NCBI GenBank assembly: GCA_038247465.1
Contig: JBBRUV010000013.1
Coordinates: forward strand, 1 to 28,590
Source of the DNA: JBBRNH01 sp038247465
GTDB lineage: Bacteria > Bacteroidota > Bacteroidia > Cytophagales > Spirosomataceae
Length of the DNA stretch: 28,590 nucleotides
Direction: 5' to 3'
Under the pieces are notes generated by a model. It did no database searches, was not told where the DNA came from, and saw nothing but the letters and a program-made list of their open reading frames with translations. Both the position numbers and the translations under genes were made by a program. Below, piece by piece: positions 7,820 to 15,386 of the stretch. Positions within the stretch are counted from its first letter, which is position 1; every line of letters begins with the position of its first letter.

Positions 7820-9157
7820 TCACACCGCGTCTGATAAACTCGTGAATGTGAACTCCCTGATTTTCAACGCGGGGAGCAGGTGGCTTTGGTTCGATTCGGT
7901 GCTTAACGCCCGCTCTGGGCGGCCCAGGGCTTCGAGGTTGTTGAGCATGATAACCGGGCTTTCGTTAAAGCGAAAGTTCTTGATGGCGTTTTTGATTTTG
8001 CCGTTTTCAATGTAAAACGTTCCGTCGCGGGTCAGGCCGGTGTAGAGCAACGTCTGCGGGTCAACTTCCCGGATATACCAGAGTTTGGTCACCAAAATGC
8101 CGCGTGTCGTACCTTTAATAAGGTCTTCGAGCGAAGCCGTACCACCCGCCATAATCACGTTACCGGGGCCGGGGGTGGCTTTTACGCCTTTTTTCTGCGC
8201 CCAGAACCGCGAATAACTCAGGTTTTTAACCACGCCTTTCTCAATCCAGTTGGTGCGTTCCTGCGCCCGTCCGTCACCGGCCCAGGGCGACGCGGGCAAG
8301 TCGGCGTTAGTCGGGTCCGAGAAAATAGTTACGCGCTCATCAACGATTTTTTCGCCCAGCCGGGTTTTACCGCCGGTCTTCGAGAAGTACGACCGCCCTT
8401 CGTCGGCAGAGCGGGCATCCATGCCAAACACCAATTGCTCCAGCAGTACGGCTACGGCGGTCGGTTCGAGAATAACGGTGTATTTGCCGGGTTCGAGGGC
8501 CACTGCGCTCTGCGAGGCTGCGGCTTTTTGGGCGGCAATGCGGGTGGCGGCTGCGGTGTCTAACTTAGAAAAATCGCTGTATCCCCGCGCCACGTAACCC
8601 GATCCTTTACCGTCGGGTGTGCGGACGGTGAGCGAGAAGTTGACGTTTGTGCTGGGGTAATACGCAAACAGCCCTTTCGAGTTCATCATGGCCGAATAGC
8701 CGTGCTGGTCTTCAAGAAATCCGGCGGCTGTCAGGTTCTGGGCGCGGGTCAGCGCCAAACTTTTGGCAACGGCTTCGGCGCGGACATCGGGCGTTAGCTT
8801 GGCAATATTATCAAAATAGCCGTTGGTTTTCAGGTACGTCTGCGGTCCTAAAACGCCCACGTGTTCGGGATTTTCGGGTGCGAGTCGGGCGAGTTCTTCG
8901 GCCCGGCGCACCACTTTTTCGAGCGACGCATCGTCAAATTCATCAACCGTTGCCACGCCGACTTTCTTGCCGAACGACGACTGTACGGCGAGGTTTTGAT
9001 TAATGAGCGAGCCGCTTGTGCTGACTTCGTTACGGGCGTAGCGGATATTACCCCCCGCCGAACCGGATAGGTTTACCTCGCACTCCTCCGCCTTTGAGAA
9101 GGCCAATACTTTGGTTAGCAGGGCTTTGGCTTCTGCTTCTGTGAGAATTGTTGCCAT
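7820..9157 (-). CDS. TldE/PmbA-family protein (first copy)
   Basis: This 445-residue member of the TldD/PmbA superfamily starts MATILTEAEAKALLTKVLAF at ATG 9157. A longer frame to 9202 would only read into the palindromic repeat. Hallmarks are NIRYARNEVSTSGS near residue 35, DEFDDASLEKVVRRAEELARLAPENPE, and LLYTGLTRDGTFYIENGKI near the C-terminus. It has no HExxxH zinc motif, so it is the TldE-type, non-catalytic partner of a metallopeptidase. In E. coli the TldD-TldE pair trims unfolded peptides such as the microcin B17 precursor. No signal peptide is visible. It closely resembles the protein encoded at 12080-13420 from end to end, so the two are paralogues. Its matching TldD is probably the product of 9922-11562. 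Confidence 0.88.
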   Translation of the reverse strand: MATILTEAEAKALLTKVLAFSKAEECEVNLSGSAGGNIRYARNEVSTSGSLINQNLAVQSSFGKKVGVATVDEFDDASLEKVVRRAEELARLAPENPEHVGVLGPQTYLKTNGYFDNIAKLTPDVRAEAVAKSLALTRAQNLTAAGFLEDQHGYSAMMNSKGLFAYYPSTNVNFSLTVRTPDGKGSGYVARGYSDFSKLDTAAATRIAAQKAAASQSAVALEPGKYTVILEPTAVAVLLEQLVFGMDARSADEGRSYFSKTGGKTRLGEKIVDERVTIFSDPTNADLPASPWAGDGRAQERTNWIEKGVVKNLSYSRFWAQKKGVKATPGPGNVIMAGGTASLEDLIKGTTRGILVTKLWYIREVDPQTLLYTGLTRDGTFYIENGKIKNAIKNFRFNESPVIMLNNLEALGRPERALSTESNQSHLLPALKIREFTFTSLSDAV

Positions 9158-9176
9158 GATTAGTATGATTTGGTTG

Positions 9177-9270
9177 GGCCACAGAGATGCACCAAGACGC
9201 ACGGACTTACACAGAGAAAGAGCAAAAAATCTTGGTGTAACTCCGTGCGTCTTGGTGCATCTCTGTGGCC
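9177..9270. repeat. Palindromic repeat, copy A
   Basis: Arms 9177-9212 and 9235-9270 (36 bases each, one mismatch) surround a 22-base A-rich loop. The arm begins GGCCACAGAGATGCACCAAG. The right arm ends on the last base of the TAG stop codon of the PIN toxin gene next to it. Three more copies lie between the duplicated tld genes. Confidence 0.95.
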
Positions 9271-9710
9271 TATTTTGCGGTTAGTTCCGTTTTAAATTGG
9301 TGCTCAAATTCGGCCATTATCAGTCGCTCTACTTTGGGGAAACCAATTTGTTGCAAGACCTCAAAATGACCATCATTGGAGACCAAGTAGTGGGCATTGG
9401 CCGAAATTGCACAGTTAACGAATTTGTTGTCGTCAGAATCATCCGTAATGAACGTGAACGTGTAGAATACCTCAACGCGCTCGGTAGTTGGCATCACCGT
9501 AATAAAGTTCACAACATTTTCGGTCACAGCTTCCCCATTTTTCTGTTCCATGATTTCACGATACTCCAGCATGATTTCAGTCGTGACACAAAGCGCGATT
9601 TTTTCATCAATTATTGCATCAAAAATCCAACGAAAGGGTGATTTCCGCTCAATAATCGCGACTAAAATATGCGTGTCAAGAACGATACGAAGCGACTCGG
9701 TTATGTTCAT
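9270..9710 (-). CDS. PIN-family toxin (putative endoribonuclease)
   Basis: This 146-residue protein is of the 'putative toxin-antitoxin system toxin, PIN family' type. Acidic catalytic positions are visible: Asp12 in RIVLDTHILVA, the Glu residues of TTEIMLEYREIM, and the DDSDDNKFVNCAISANAHYLVSND block near residues 90-113. Members cleave RNA, and the antitoxin neutralises them. The gene looks intact, unlike the PIN gene at 4840-5292. It overlaps the upstream antitoxin by 35 bases, which argues for translational coupling. The final codons abut palindromic repeat A, and the stop codon uses the last repeat base. The module separates the first TldD-type gene from its TldE-type partner. Confidence 0.85.
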   Translation of the reverse strand: MNITESLRIVLDTHILVAIIERKSPFRWIFDAIIDEKIALCVTTEIMLEYREIMEQKNGEAVTENVVNFITVMPTTERVEVFYTFTFITDDSDDNKFVNCAISANAHYLVSNDGHFEVLQQIGFPKVERLIMAEFEHQFKTELTAK

Positions 9711-9903
9711 TCGTCCAGTTGATCATATCCTGCTCGGTTAGCCCGCGTTCTTGCCATCTGCTATCCATAGCCTCGGTTGCTTTTTGAGCGAAGTAACGGG
9801 CTAATAGTAGTTTGACTTCCCGAAGTTGCTCATCGGGCAAGTTATTGGCATAGAGTTTCAACAACTCGATTTGAAGGTTACTGAGCGATTTTTCGTGTAC
9901 CAT
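9676..9903 (-). CDS. Putative antitoxin of the PIN toxin
   Basis: This 75-residue protein starts MVHEKSLSNLQIELLKLYAN and is predicted to be largely helical and charged (LPDEQLREVKLLLARYFAQKATEAMD). It lies directly upstream of the PIN toxin gene on the same strand, and its last 35 bases overlap the toxin start. This is the standard antitoxin-toxin order. I have seen similar small helical proteins paired with PIN toxins in Bacteroidota, but assign no named DNA-binding family. It lies 18 bases after the end of the TldD-type gene, so it may be read through from that transcript as well as from its own promoter. Confidence 0.7.
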   Translation of the reverse strand: MVHEKSLSNLQIELLKLYANNLPDEQLREVKLLLARYFAQKATEAMDSRWQERGLTEQDMINWTNEHNRVASYRS

Positions 9904-9921
9904 TTTTTGGTTGACTTATCG

Positions 9922-11562
9922 TTAGACCTTTCGGGCCGTGTTGATCACATTCACCCCATTAAACCGGGCCGTTGACGAGCCGTGTGAGACCGCACTGCTC
10001 TGGCTGGGCTGGCCTTTGCCGTCGAAAAACGAGCCGCCGAGCCGGTAATCCCGGTCGTCGCAGATGGCCGTGCAAGAGTTCCAAAATTCGAGGGTGTTGG
10101 CCTGATACGCCACGTCTTTGAGCATCCCGACAATCTGCCCGTCTTTGATTTCGTAGAACAACTGCCCGCCAAACTGGAAGTTATAGCGTTGCTGGTCAAT
10201 GGAAAACGAGCCGTCGCCGATGATGTAAATACCCTTTTTCACGTCTTTAATCATGTCCTGCACCGACAGGGGCGTTTTGCCCGCTTCGAGCGATACGTTG
10301 GGCATCCGCTGAAACTGTACCGAACTCCACGAATCGGCGTAGCAGCAGCCGTGTGATTCTTTTTCGCCGATGATTGCCACCTGATCGCGGATTGCCTGGT
10401 AGTTCACCAACGTGCCGTCTTTTACCAAATTCCAGCGTTTGGTGCCAACGCCTTCGTCGTCGTAACCCACCGCGCCCAACGATCCGGGTTGTAATTTGTC
10501 GGCTACGAGGTTTACTAACTTGCTGCCATACTGGAAGTTGCCTGATTTAAGTTTATCCAACGTGGCGAAACTCGTACCGGCAAAATTGGCTTCGTAGCCC
10601 AGCACTCGGTCGAGTTCGAGCGGGTGGCCGACGGATTCGTGAATCGTGAGCCAGAGGTGCGACGGATCCAGCACGAGGTCATATTTGCCGGCCTCTACCG
10701 ATTTGGCCATGAGTTTCTGTTTAGCCTGCTGCGCGGCTGATATGGCATCTTCGAGCATATCGTAGCCTTTATTGTAGCGCGTGGTTACGCCCGTCACTTT
10801 GTCGGCGGGGTTAGTTTGCAGGTACTCATAGCCCATGCCGACGGGTGCGCTCAACGCCTGCCGCGTCTCGAACTTGCCCGATTTTGGGTCAATACACGTG
10901 ACGCTGAAAATGGGCCAAATCCGGTGAATGTCCTGGTCAATATACGAGCCGTCGGTGCTGGCGAAGTACTTCTGCTCGTTTACCATAAACAGCACCGAGT
11001 TTACATAGTTGGCTCCGTTTTTCTGGGCAGCCGCATTCACGCCAAGCAGCAGATCAGCTTTTTCTTTGATGGGTATCTCAAAAGCGTTTTTCTGGATTGG
11101 CGCTTGCCACGATACCTCACCGTAGCCTTTTTGGGGCGCGAGCTGCACGGGTTCTTTCAGCAGCCGGGCGTTGGCTTTGGCGATGGCAACGGCGGTTTGG
11201 GCGGCTTTGGCGGTGGCGGCTTCGTCTTTGGCATCCACAACGGCAGCAAAACCCCAGCAGCCATCGGCAATCACCCGAACACCCACGCCATAGCTTTCGG
11301 TGTTCACGATGTTCTGCACTTTGTCTTCGCGCGTCACCACAAACTGATTCAGGTAACGGCCAATCCGCACGTCGGCGTAGGTCGCGCCTTTGGTTTTGGC
11401 GGCATTGAGAGCCGCGTCGGCAAGCCGTTTTTTCAGGGCCACGTCCACGTAACTATCAAGCAGGGCTTCGGGGGCAATCTGCCGCGTAAAAGCCGGTAAT
11501 GTGGGGAGCATCAGGCCGGCGGCCCCGGTTCCCAGGAGTTGGTTAAAATATCGGCGGTTCAT
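9922..11562 (-). CDS. tldD: TldD-family metallopeptidase with Tat-like signal (first copy)
   Basis: This 546-residue protein begins at ATG 11562; the longer frame to 11673 is translated repeat DNA. The N-terminus MNRRYFNQLLGTGAAGLML has a twin-arginine motif (RRYF) followed by a hydrophobic stretch, consistent with Tat export. The catalytic zinc motif HESVGH lies in LTIHESVGHPLELDRVLGYE, the TldD signature, about two-thirds of the way along. Other blocks are ADVRIGRYLNQFV, GCCYADSWSSVQFQRMPNVS and FSIDQQRYNFQFGGQLFYEI. TldD proteins form zinc peptidases with TldE; the TldE-like partner is encoded downstream at 7820-9157, with a toxin-antitoxin module between. Cytosolic TldD proteins lack such a leader, so an exported form is notable. 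It is paralogous to the protein encoded at 13562-15205. Confidence 0.9.
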   Translation of the reverse strand: MNRRYFNQLLGTGAAGLMLPTLPAFTRQIAPEALLDSYVDVALKKRLADAALNAAKTKGATYADVRIGRYLNQFVVTREDKVQNIVNTESYGVGVRVIADGCWGFAAVVDAKDEAATAKAAQTAVAIAKANARLLKEPVQLAPQKGYGEVSWQAPIQKNAFEIPIKEKADLLLGVNAAAQKNGANYVNSVLFMVNEQKYFASTDGSYIDQDIHRIWPIFSVTCIDPKSGKFETRQALSAPVGMGYEYLQTNPADKVTGVTTRYNKGYDMLEDAISAAQQAKQKLMAKSVEAGKYDLVLDPSHLWLTIHESVGHPLELDRVLGYEANFAGTSFATLDKLKSGNFQYGSKLVNLVADKLQPGSLGAVGYDDEGVGTKRWNLVKDGTLVNYQAIRDQVAIIGEKESHGCCYADSWSSVQFQRMPNVSLEAGKTPLSVQDMIKDVKKGIYIIGDGSFSIDQQRYNFQFGGQLFYEIKDGQIVGMLKDVAYQANTLEFWNSCTAICDDRDYRLGGSFFDGKGQPSQSSAVSHGSSTARFNGVNVINTARKV

Positions 11563-11573
11563 TTTTTTTTTGG

Positions 11574-11666
11574 GCCACAAAGATGCACCAAGACGCGCGG
11601 AGATACACAGAGGTTTTTTTATTATTTCTTGGTGTAACTCTGCGCGTCTTGGTGCATCTCTGTGGC
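11574..11666. repeat. Palindromic repeat, copy B
   Basis: Arms 11574-11608 and 11632-11666 (35 bases, three mismatches) flank a T-rich loop. The left arm ends 11 bases before the ATG of the first TldD-type gene, so the hairpin falls in its leader or promoter region. The stem carries the same GCAC.AAGACGC core as the other copies. Confidence 0.93.
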
Positions 11667-11682
11667 GGAACATTGTTTTGAC

Positions 11683-11947
11683 TCATATAGAAAAATTTGA
11701 GTATCGTTCGATACCACCGTTTTTCAGCATTTTAACACGGAAATTAATAAGTAAGCCCAAGCGATAGTTGCCAAATTTAAGGTACGTCAGAATTTGCGCC
11801 ATATGTAGCCTGAAGTTCATAAAAAAGACATTGCTGATAAGCCGATTCGAGCAAGCCTGGCCCTAAAGCACGATGCACCTCAATTGCTTTACCAATTGTG
11901 ATGGTCGCCAACTGATCTTCTGTGTATTTCCGTGAAGCTTGGAGCAT
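11683..11947 (-). pseudogene. GxxExxY-family gene with an internal deletion
   Basis: From ATG 11947 the frame reads MLQASRKYTEDQLATITIGK and then AIEVHRALGPGLLESAYQQC, the hallmark N-terminus of GxxExxY (PD-(D/E)XK-like) proteins. It ends prematurely at 11777 after about 56 residues. In another frame, directly adjoining, the usual C-terminus can be read: HMAQILTYLKFGNYRLGLLI, then NFRVKMLKNGGIERYSNFSI, stopping at TGA 11683-11685. Full-length relatives have about 120-130 residues. The middle part, roughly 40-50 residues holding the nuclease-fold core, is missing, and the two ends are joined out of frame near 11812. The upstream end lies against palindromic repeat C and the downstream end near repeat B. 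Confidence 0.75.
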
Positions 11948-11963
11948 TGGTTTTATGATTTTA

Positions 11964-12077
11964 GGCCACAGAGATGCACCAAGACGCACGGAGTTACACA
12001 GAGAAATTGAAAAAACTTGGTGTGTCCCCGTGCGTCTTGGCGCATCTCTGTGGCGAAAATGCATCGCTGTGGCGAAA
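11964..12077. repeat. Palindromic repeat, copy C, with an extra half-arm
   Basis: The arms 11964-11999 and 12020-12054 pair with about four mismatches. The right end is followed by a second partial copy of the arm terminus (GCATCGCTGTGGCGAAA, 12061-12077), so the tip is present three times. It reaches to within three bases of the stop codon of the second TldE-type gene. Confidence 0.9.
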
Positions 12078-12079
12078 CG

Positions 12080-13420
12080 TTATACTGCGTCTGATAAACT
12101 TGTGAACGTAAAATCCCGGATTTTCATCGGCGGAATCAGGTTGCCGTTGGCCCGCACGGGCTTGCCGAGGGCTTCGAGGTTGTTAAGCATAATCACCGGG
12201 CTTTCGTTAAACCGAAAGTTCTTGACCGGGAATTTAATTTGTCCGTTTTCAATGTAAAACGTTCCGTCTCGTGTCAGGCCGGTGTAGAGCAGCGTTTGCG
12301 GGTCAACGGCCCGGATATACCAGAACCGCGTTACCAGAATGCCTTTGGCGGTGCTTTTAATGAGGTCGGCGAGGGATTCTGTGCCGCCCGTCATAATCAC
12401 GCTCGATGGCGGTGCAATCGCTTTTACGCCTTTTTTGTCGGCCCAAAACCGCGAATAGTACATATTGGAGACCACGCCCTTGTCAACCCAAGTAACCCGT
12501 TCCTGCGGGCGACCGTCGGAGCCGCCACCGCCAAACCGACCACCCCCGCCCCCAAACGGCGAGCCTGGGATTTCGATGTTCATCGGGTCTGAATAAATTG
12601 TGACGCGCTCATCGAAGAGTTTTTCACCTAAGCGCGTTCCTCCGCCTTTCTTGCCCAGAAACGACCGGCCTTCGTCGGCGTTGCGGGCATCCATGTTACC
12701 CATCATGTTTTGCAGTAATTCAACTGACGCGGTGGGTTCCAGAATAACCGTGTATTTGCCGGGTTCCAACGCCCGCGCATTCACCGACGCTGCTGCTTTC
12801 TGCATCGCGATTTCGGTGGCGGCTTTGGCGTTGAACGTCTTGATGTCGGTATAATCGCGGGCCACGTAGCCGGAGCCGGTTCCGTCTGCCGACCGCACCG
12901 TTACCGAAAAATCAACGCTTGTGGCGCGGTTATACCCAAACAGGCCTTTGCTGTTGGCAATGGTGGCAAAGCCGGTGGTGTCTTCGAGGTAGCCAGCCGC
13001 CGTGAGATTCTTTTTCTGGCAGGGGTCAATGCTGTCAAACGCCACCTGAGCGCGGTAATCGGGGTTGATACCCGCCGTGCTGTCGGCGTAGGTATTGGGC
13101 TGGAGGTACGTCTGTGGCCCCAGCATCGGCACGTATTCGGGGTTTTCGGGCGCAAGCCGGGCAATTTCTTCGGCCCGGCGCACCGTTTTTTCGAGCGACG
13201 CATCATCAAACTCGTTGATGGTGGCCGTACCCGACCGTTTGCCAAACACGGCATTAACGGCCAGCGACATGTTGTTCGATTCGCCACTGGTCGAAACCGT
13301 GTTGCGGGCGTAGCGGATGTTGCCCGTCTGGTCGCCGGAGAGACCAACGCTGGTTTCGTCGGCTTTTGAGAACGCTAATACCTTGTCGGTGATGCGTTTT
13401 GCTTCGTCTTTTGAGAGCAT
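12080..13420 (-). CDS. TldE/PmbA-family protein (second copy)
   Basis: This 446-residue protein starts MLSKDEAKRITDKVLAFSKA and aligns with the 7820-9157 product along its whole length. Shared blocks include NIRYARNTVSTSG, EFDDASLEKTVRRAEEIARLAPENPEY, ALEPGKYTVILEPTA, LLYTGLTRDGTFYIENG and NFRFNESPVIMLNNLEALG. No zinc motif or signal peptide is visible, so it is the non-catalytic TldE-type partner. It differs from the first copy by a glycine-rich insertion (GGGGGRFGGGGSDGRP) around residues 275-293, probably a flexible surface loop. The matching TldD-type gene ends 141 bases upstream, with palindromic repeat D between. It probably forms an operon with that gene. Confidence 0.88.
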   Translation of the reverse strand: MLSKDEAKRITDKVLAFSKADETSVGLSGDQTGNIRYARNTVSTSGESNNMSLAVNAVFGKRSGTATINEFDDASLEKTVRRAEEIARLAPENPEYVPMLGPQTYLQPNTYADSTAGINPDYRAQVAFDSIDPCQKKNLTAAGYLEDTTGFATIANSKGLFGYNRATSVDFSVTVRSADGTGSGYVARDYTDIKTFNAKAATEIAMQKAAASVNARALEPGKYTVILEPTASVELLQNMMGNMDARNADEGRSFLGKKGGGTRLGEKLFDERVTIYSDPMNIEIPGSPFGGGGGRFGGGGSDGRPQERVTWVDKGVVSNMYYSRFWADKKGVKAIAPPSSVIMTGGTESLADLIKSTAKGILVTRFWYIRAVDPQTLLYTGLTRDGTFYIENGQIKFPVKNFRFNESPVIMLNNLEALGKPVRANGNLIPPMKIRDFTFTSLSDAV

Positions 13421-13438
13421 ACTGTTTAGGTTTTTTTT

Positions 13439-13551
13439 GGGTCACAGAGATGCACCAAGATGCACAGAGTTACACGGAGGAATTGAAAAAATCTTGGTGT
13501 ATCTCCGTGCATCTTGGTGTATCTCTGTGGCGAAAGTGCATCTCTGTGGCC
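13439..13551. repeat. Palindromic repeat, copy D, with an extra half-arm
   Basis: The arms 13441-13475 and 13497-13531 pair with few mismatches. The tip is then repeated once more at 13536-13551 (GTGCATCTCTGTGGCC). The element fills almost all the space between the second TldD-type stop and the second TldE-type start, so the hairpin could modulate read-through from tldD to tldE. Confidence 0.92.
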
Positions 13552-13561
13552 CTTATTTTGC

Positions 13562-15205
13562 TTATATTTTCCGTCCGGTATTAATCACATTTACGCCGTT
13601 GAACCGCGTGGTGGGGCAGCCGTGCGAGACCGCACTGACCTGGCTGGGCTGGCCCTTGCCATCGAAAAACGAGCCGAAGGTGCGGTAATCATCCTGGTCG
13701 CAGAGTTGGGCGCACGAGTTCCAGAACTCCTGGGTGTTGGCCTGATAGGCCACGTCTTCGAGCATCCCAACGATCTCTCCACCTTTGATTTCGTAGAACA
13801 ACTGCCCGCCAAACTGGAAGTTATAGCGTTGCTGATCAATAGAATACGAACCCCGACCGATGATGTAAATGCCTTTCTCAACGCCCCGAATCATGTCCTG
13901 CACCGAGCGTTTTTCCGTCCCGGCTTTGAGCGACACGTTGGGCATCCGCTGAAACTGCACCGAGTTCCAGTTGTCGGCGTAGCAGCAGCCATTCGAGGCC
14001 GTTTCGCCGAGAATGGCCGCCTGATCGCGGATGGCCTGATAGTTGACCAGAATACCGTCTTTAATCAGGTTCCATTCTTTGCACGGCACCCCTTCGTCGT
14101 CATAACCCACCGTGCCGAGGGTGTTGGGCTGGGTTTTGTCGGCTACGATATTGACGAGTTTGCTGCCGTATTGAAACGACTTGGTTTTCCACTTGTCCAA
14201 CGTGGCGAAACTCGTACCGGCGTAGTTGGCTTCGTAGCCCAGCACCCGGTCGAGTTCGGTGGGGTGGCCGACGGATTCGTGGATCGTCAGGCCGAGGTGG
14301 TTGGGGTCAAGCACGAGGTCATACTTGCCGGGCTGCACGGTTTTGGCCGTGAGTTTTTCTTTGGCTTGTTTGGCCGCCAGCGTTGCGTCCTCTACCATGT
14401 CGTAGGCGTTGCGGTAGCCAACCAAGCCGTTCGGAGCCAGGATTTTCTCGCTTGCCGTGCCGTCCAAATATTCGTAACCCATGCCCATCGGTGAGGAGAG
14501 CGCGTCGCGGGTTTTGAATTTACCAGCCGCCCGATCAACCGCCGAGACCGTAAACGTGGGCCAGATGCGGTGAATATCCTGGTCAATATACGAGCCGTCG
14601 GTGCTGGCAAAATACTTCTGCTCGTTCACCAAGAACAGGTTGGATGTCACGAAGGCCGCGCCGTTTTTCAGGGCCGCGCCGTTTACGTTCATCAGCAAGT
14701 CAATTTTTTCCTGCGTTGGCACGGCAAAAGCGTTTTTTTTGATCGGCGTTTTCCACGATACCTCACCCACCCCGGCCTGCGGAGCCAGTTGTACGGGTTC
14801 TTTCTGGAGCCGGGCGTTGGCCTTGGCGATGGCAACGGCGGTTTCGGCGCAGCGGGTAATGGCTTCGGGTGTCACGTCGGAAGTGGCGGCAAAGCCCCAG
14901 GTTCCGTTGGCAATCACCCGGATACCAACGCCGTAGCTTTCGGCATTCACGATGTTTTGCACGCGGGTTTCGCGGGTGAAAACGTACTGTTGCAGATACC
15001 GGCCAATTCTGACATCGGTGTAGGTGGCACCTTTGGCTTTGGCCGCGTTGAGGGCCACGTCGGCCAGTTTTTTCTTGGTGGCAACGTCGGTACGCGGTTC
15101 CAGAAAACTTTCCGGGGCAACTGTATTGCCAAAAATTGGGATGGCGGGCAGCATCAGACCGCCCGCAGCTAAACTGGTTTGTTGAATAAAGTCTCTTCGG
15201 TTCAT
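13562..15205 (-). CDS. tldD: TldD-family metallopeptidase with Tat-like signal (second copy)
   Basis: This 547-residue protein begins MNRRDFIQQTSLAAGGLMLP, a clear twin-arginine signal (RRDFIQ) with a hydrophobic core. The zinc motif HESVGH is present in LTIHESVGHPTELDRVLGYE. The order of blocks follows the first copy: YTDVRIGRYLQQYVFTRE, FASTDGSYIDQDIHRIWPTF, GCCYADNWNSVQFQRMPNVS, YSIDQQRYNFQFGGQLFYEI, and the terminal RFNGVNVINTGRK. It should therefore be a Tat-exported zinc peptidase, or a peptide-processing enzyme, acting in the periplasm or at the membrane. The next gene on the same strand encodes its probable TldE-type partner. Upstream, divergent from it, lies a 46-residue Lys-rich open frame. 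The substrate is unknown. Confidence 0.9.
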   Translation of the reverse strand: MNRRDFIQQTSLAAGGLMLPAIPIFGNTVAPESFLEPRTDVATKKKLADVALNAAKAKGATYTDVRIGRYLQQYVFTRETRVQNIVNAESYGVGIRVIANGTWGFAATSDVTPEAITRCAETAVAIAKANARLQKEPVQLAPQAGVGEVSWKTPIKKNAFAVPTQEKIDLLMNVNGAALKNGAAFVTSNLFLVNEQKYFASTDGSYIDQDIHRIWPTFTVSAVDRAAGKFKTRDALSSPMGMGYEYLDGTASEKILAPNGLVGYRNAYDMVEDATLAAKQAKEKLTAKTVQPGKYDLVLDPNHLGLTIHESVGHPTELDRVLGYEANYAGTSFATLDKWKTKSFQYGSKLVNIVADKTQPNTLGTVGYDDEGVPCKEWNLIKDGILVNYQAIRDQAAILGETASNGCCYADNWNSVQFQRMPNVSLKAGTEKRSVQDMIRGVEKGIYIIGRGSYSIDQQRYNFQFGGQLFYEIKGGEIVGMLEDVAYQANTQEFWNSCAQLCDQDDYRTFGSFFDGKGQPSQVSAVSHGCPTTRFNGVNVINTGRKI

Positions 15206-15386
15206 GAAAATTTGGCCAGAACGCTGTTTAAGGTTGTAAGATGGGTCAAAATGCCAAAACCGCCAAACGAATCAGGTTTGACACCGCCAGCCCAAAAACC
15301 ATTGAATCAGTTAGTGAGCGTTTTAGAAACAGCCGTGTTCACCCTGTGCAGTCAGATGGCTGCAACCAATCTAACGAACACGTATC

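Noticed and set aside
7880..7900. GGTTCGATTC, a tRNA T-loop-like sequence
   Set aside because: It lies within the conserved C-terminal coding part of the first TldE-type gene, and no acceptor or anticodon stem can be formed around it.
11563..12064. N-terminal extensions of reading frames into the palindromes (peptides such as HRDAPRR and ARLGASLW)
   Set aside because: The same peptide recurs before unrelated genes because it is translated palindromic repeat. The internal ATG codons give proper family N-termini.
9177..13551. Repeated motifs that might be a CRISPR array
   Set aside because: The copies are palindromes of about 93 bases (up to 114 with the half-arm additions), separated by genes and kilobases. 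There are no regular short spacers and no cas genes.
13514..14494. Long plus-strand frame of 326 codons opposite the second TldD-type gene
   Set aside because: It is the antisense of a clearly recognisable TldD coding sequence and resembles no protein family.
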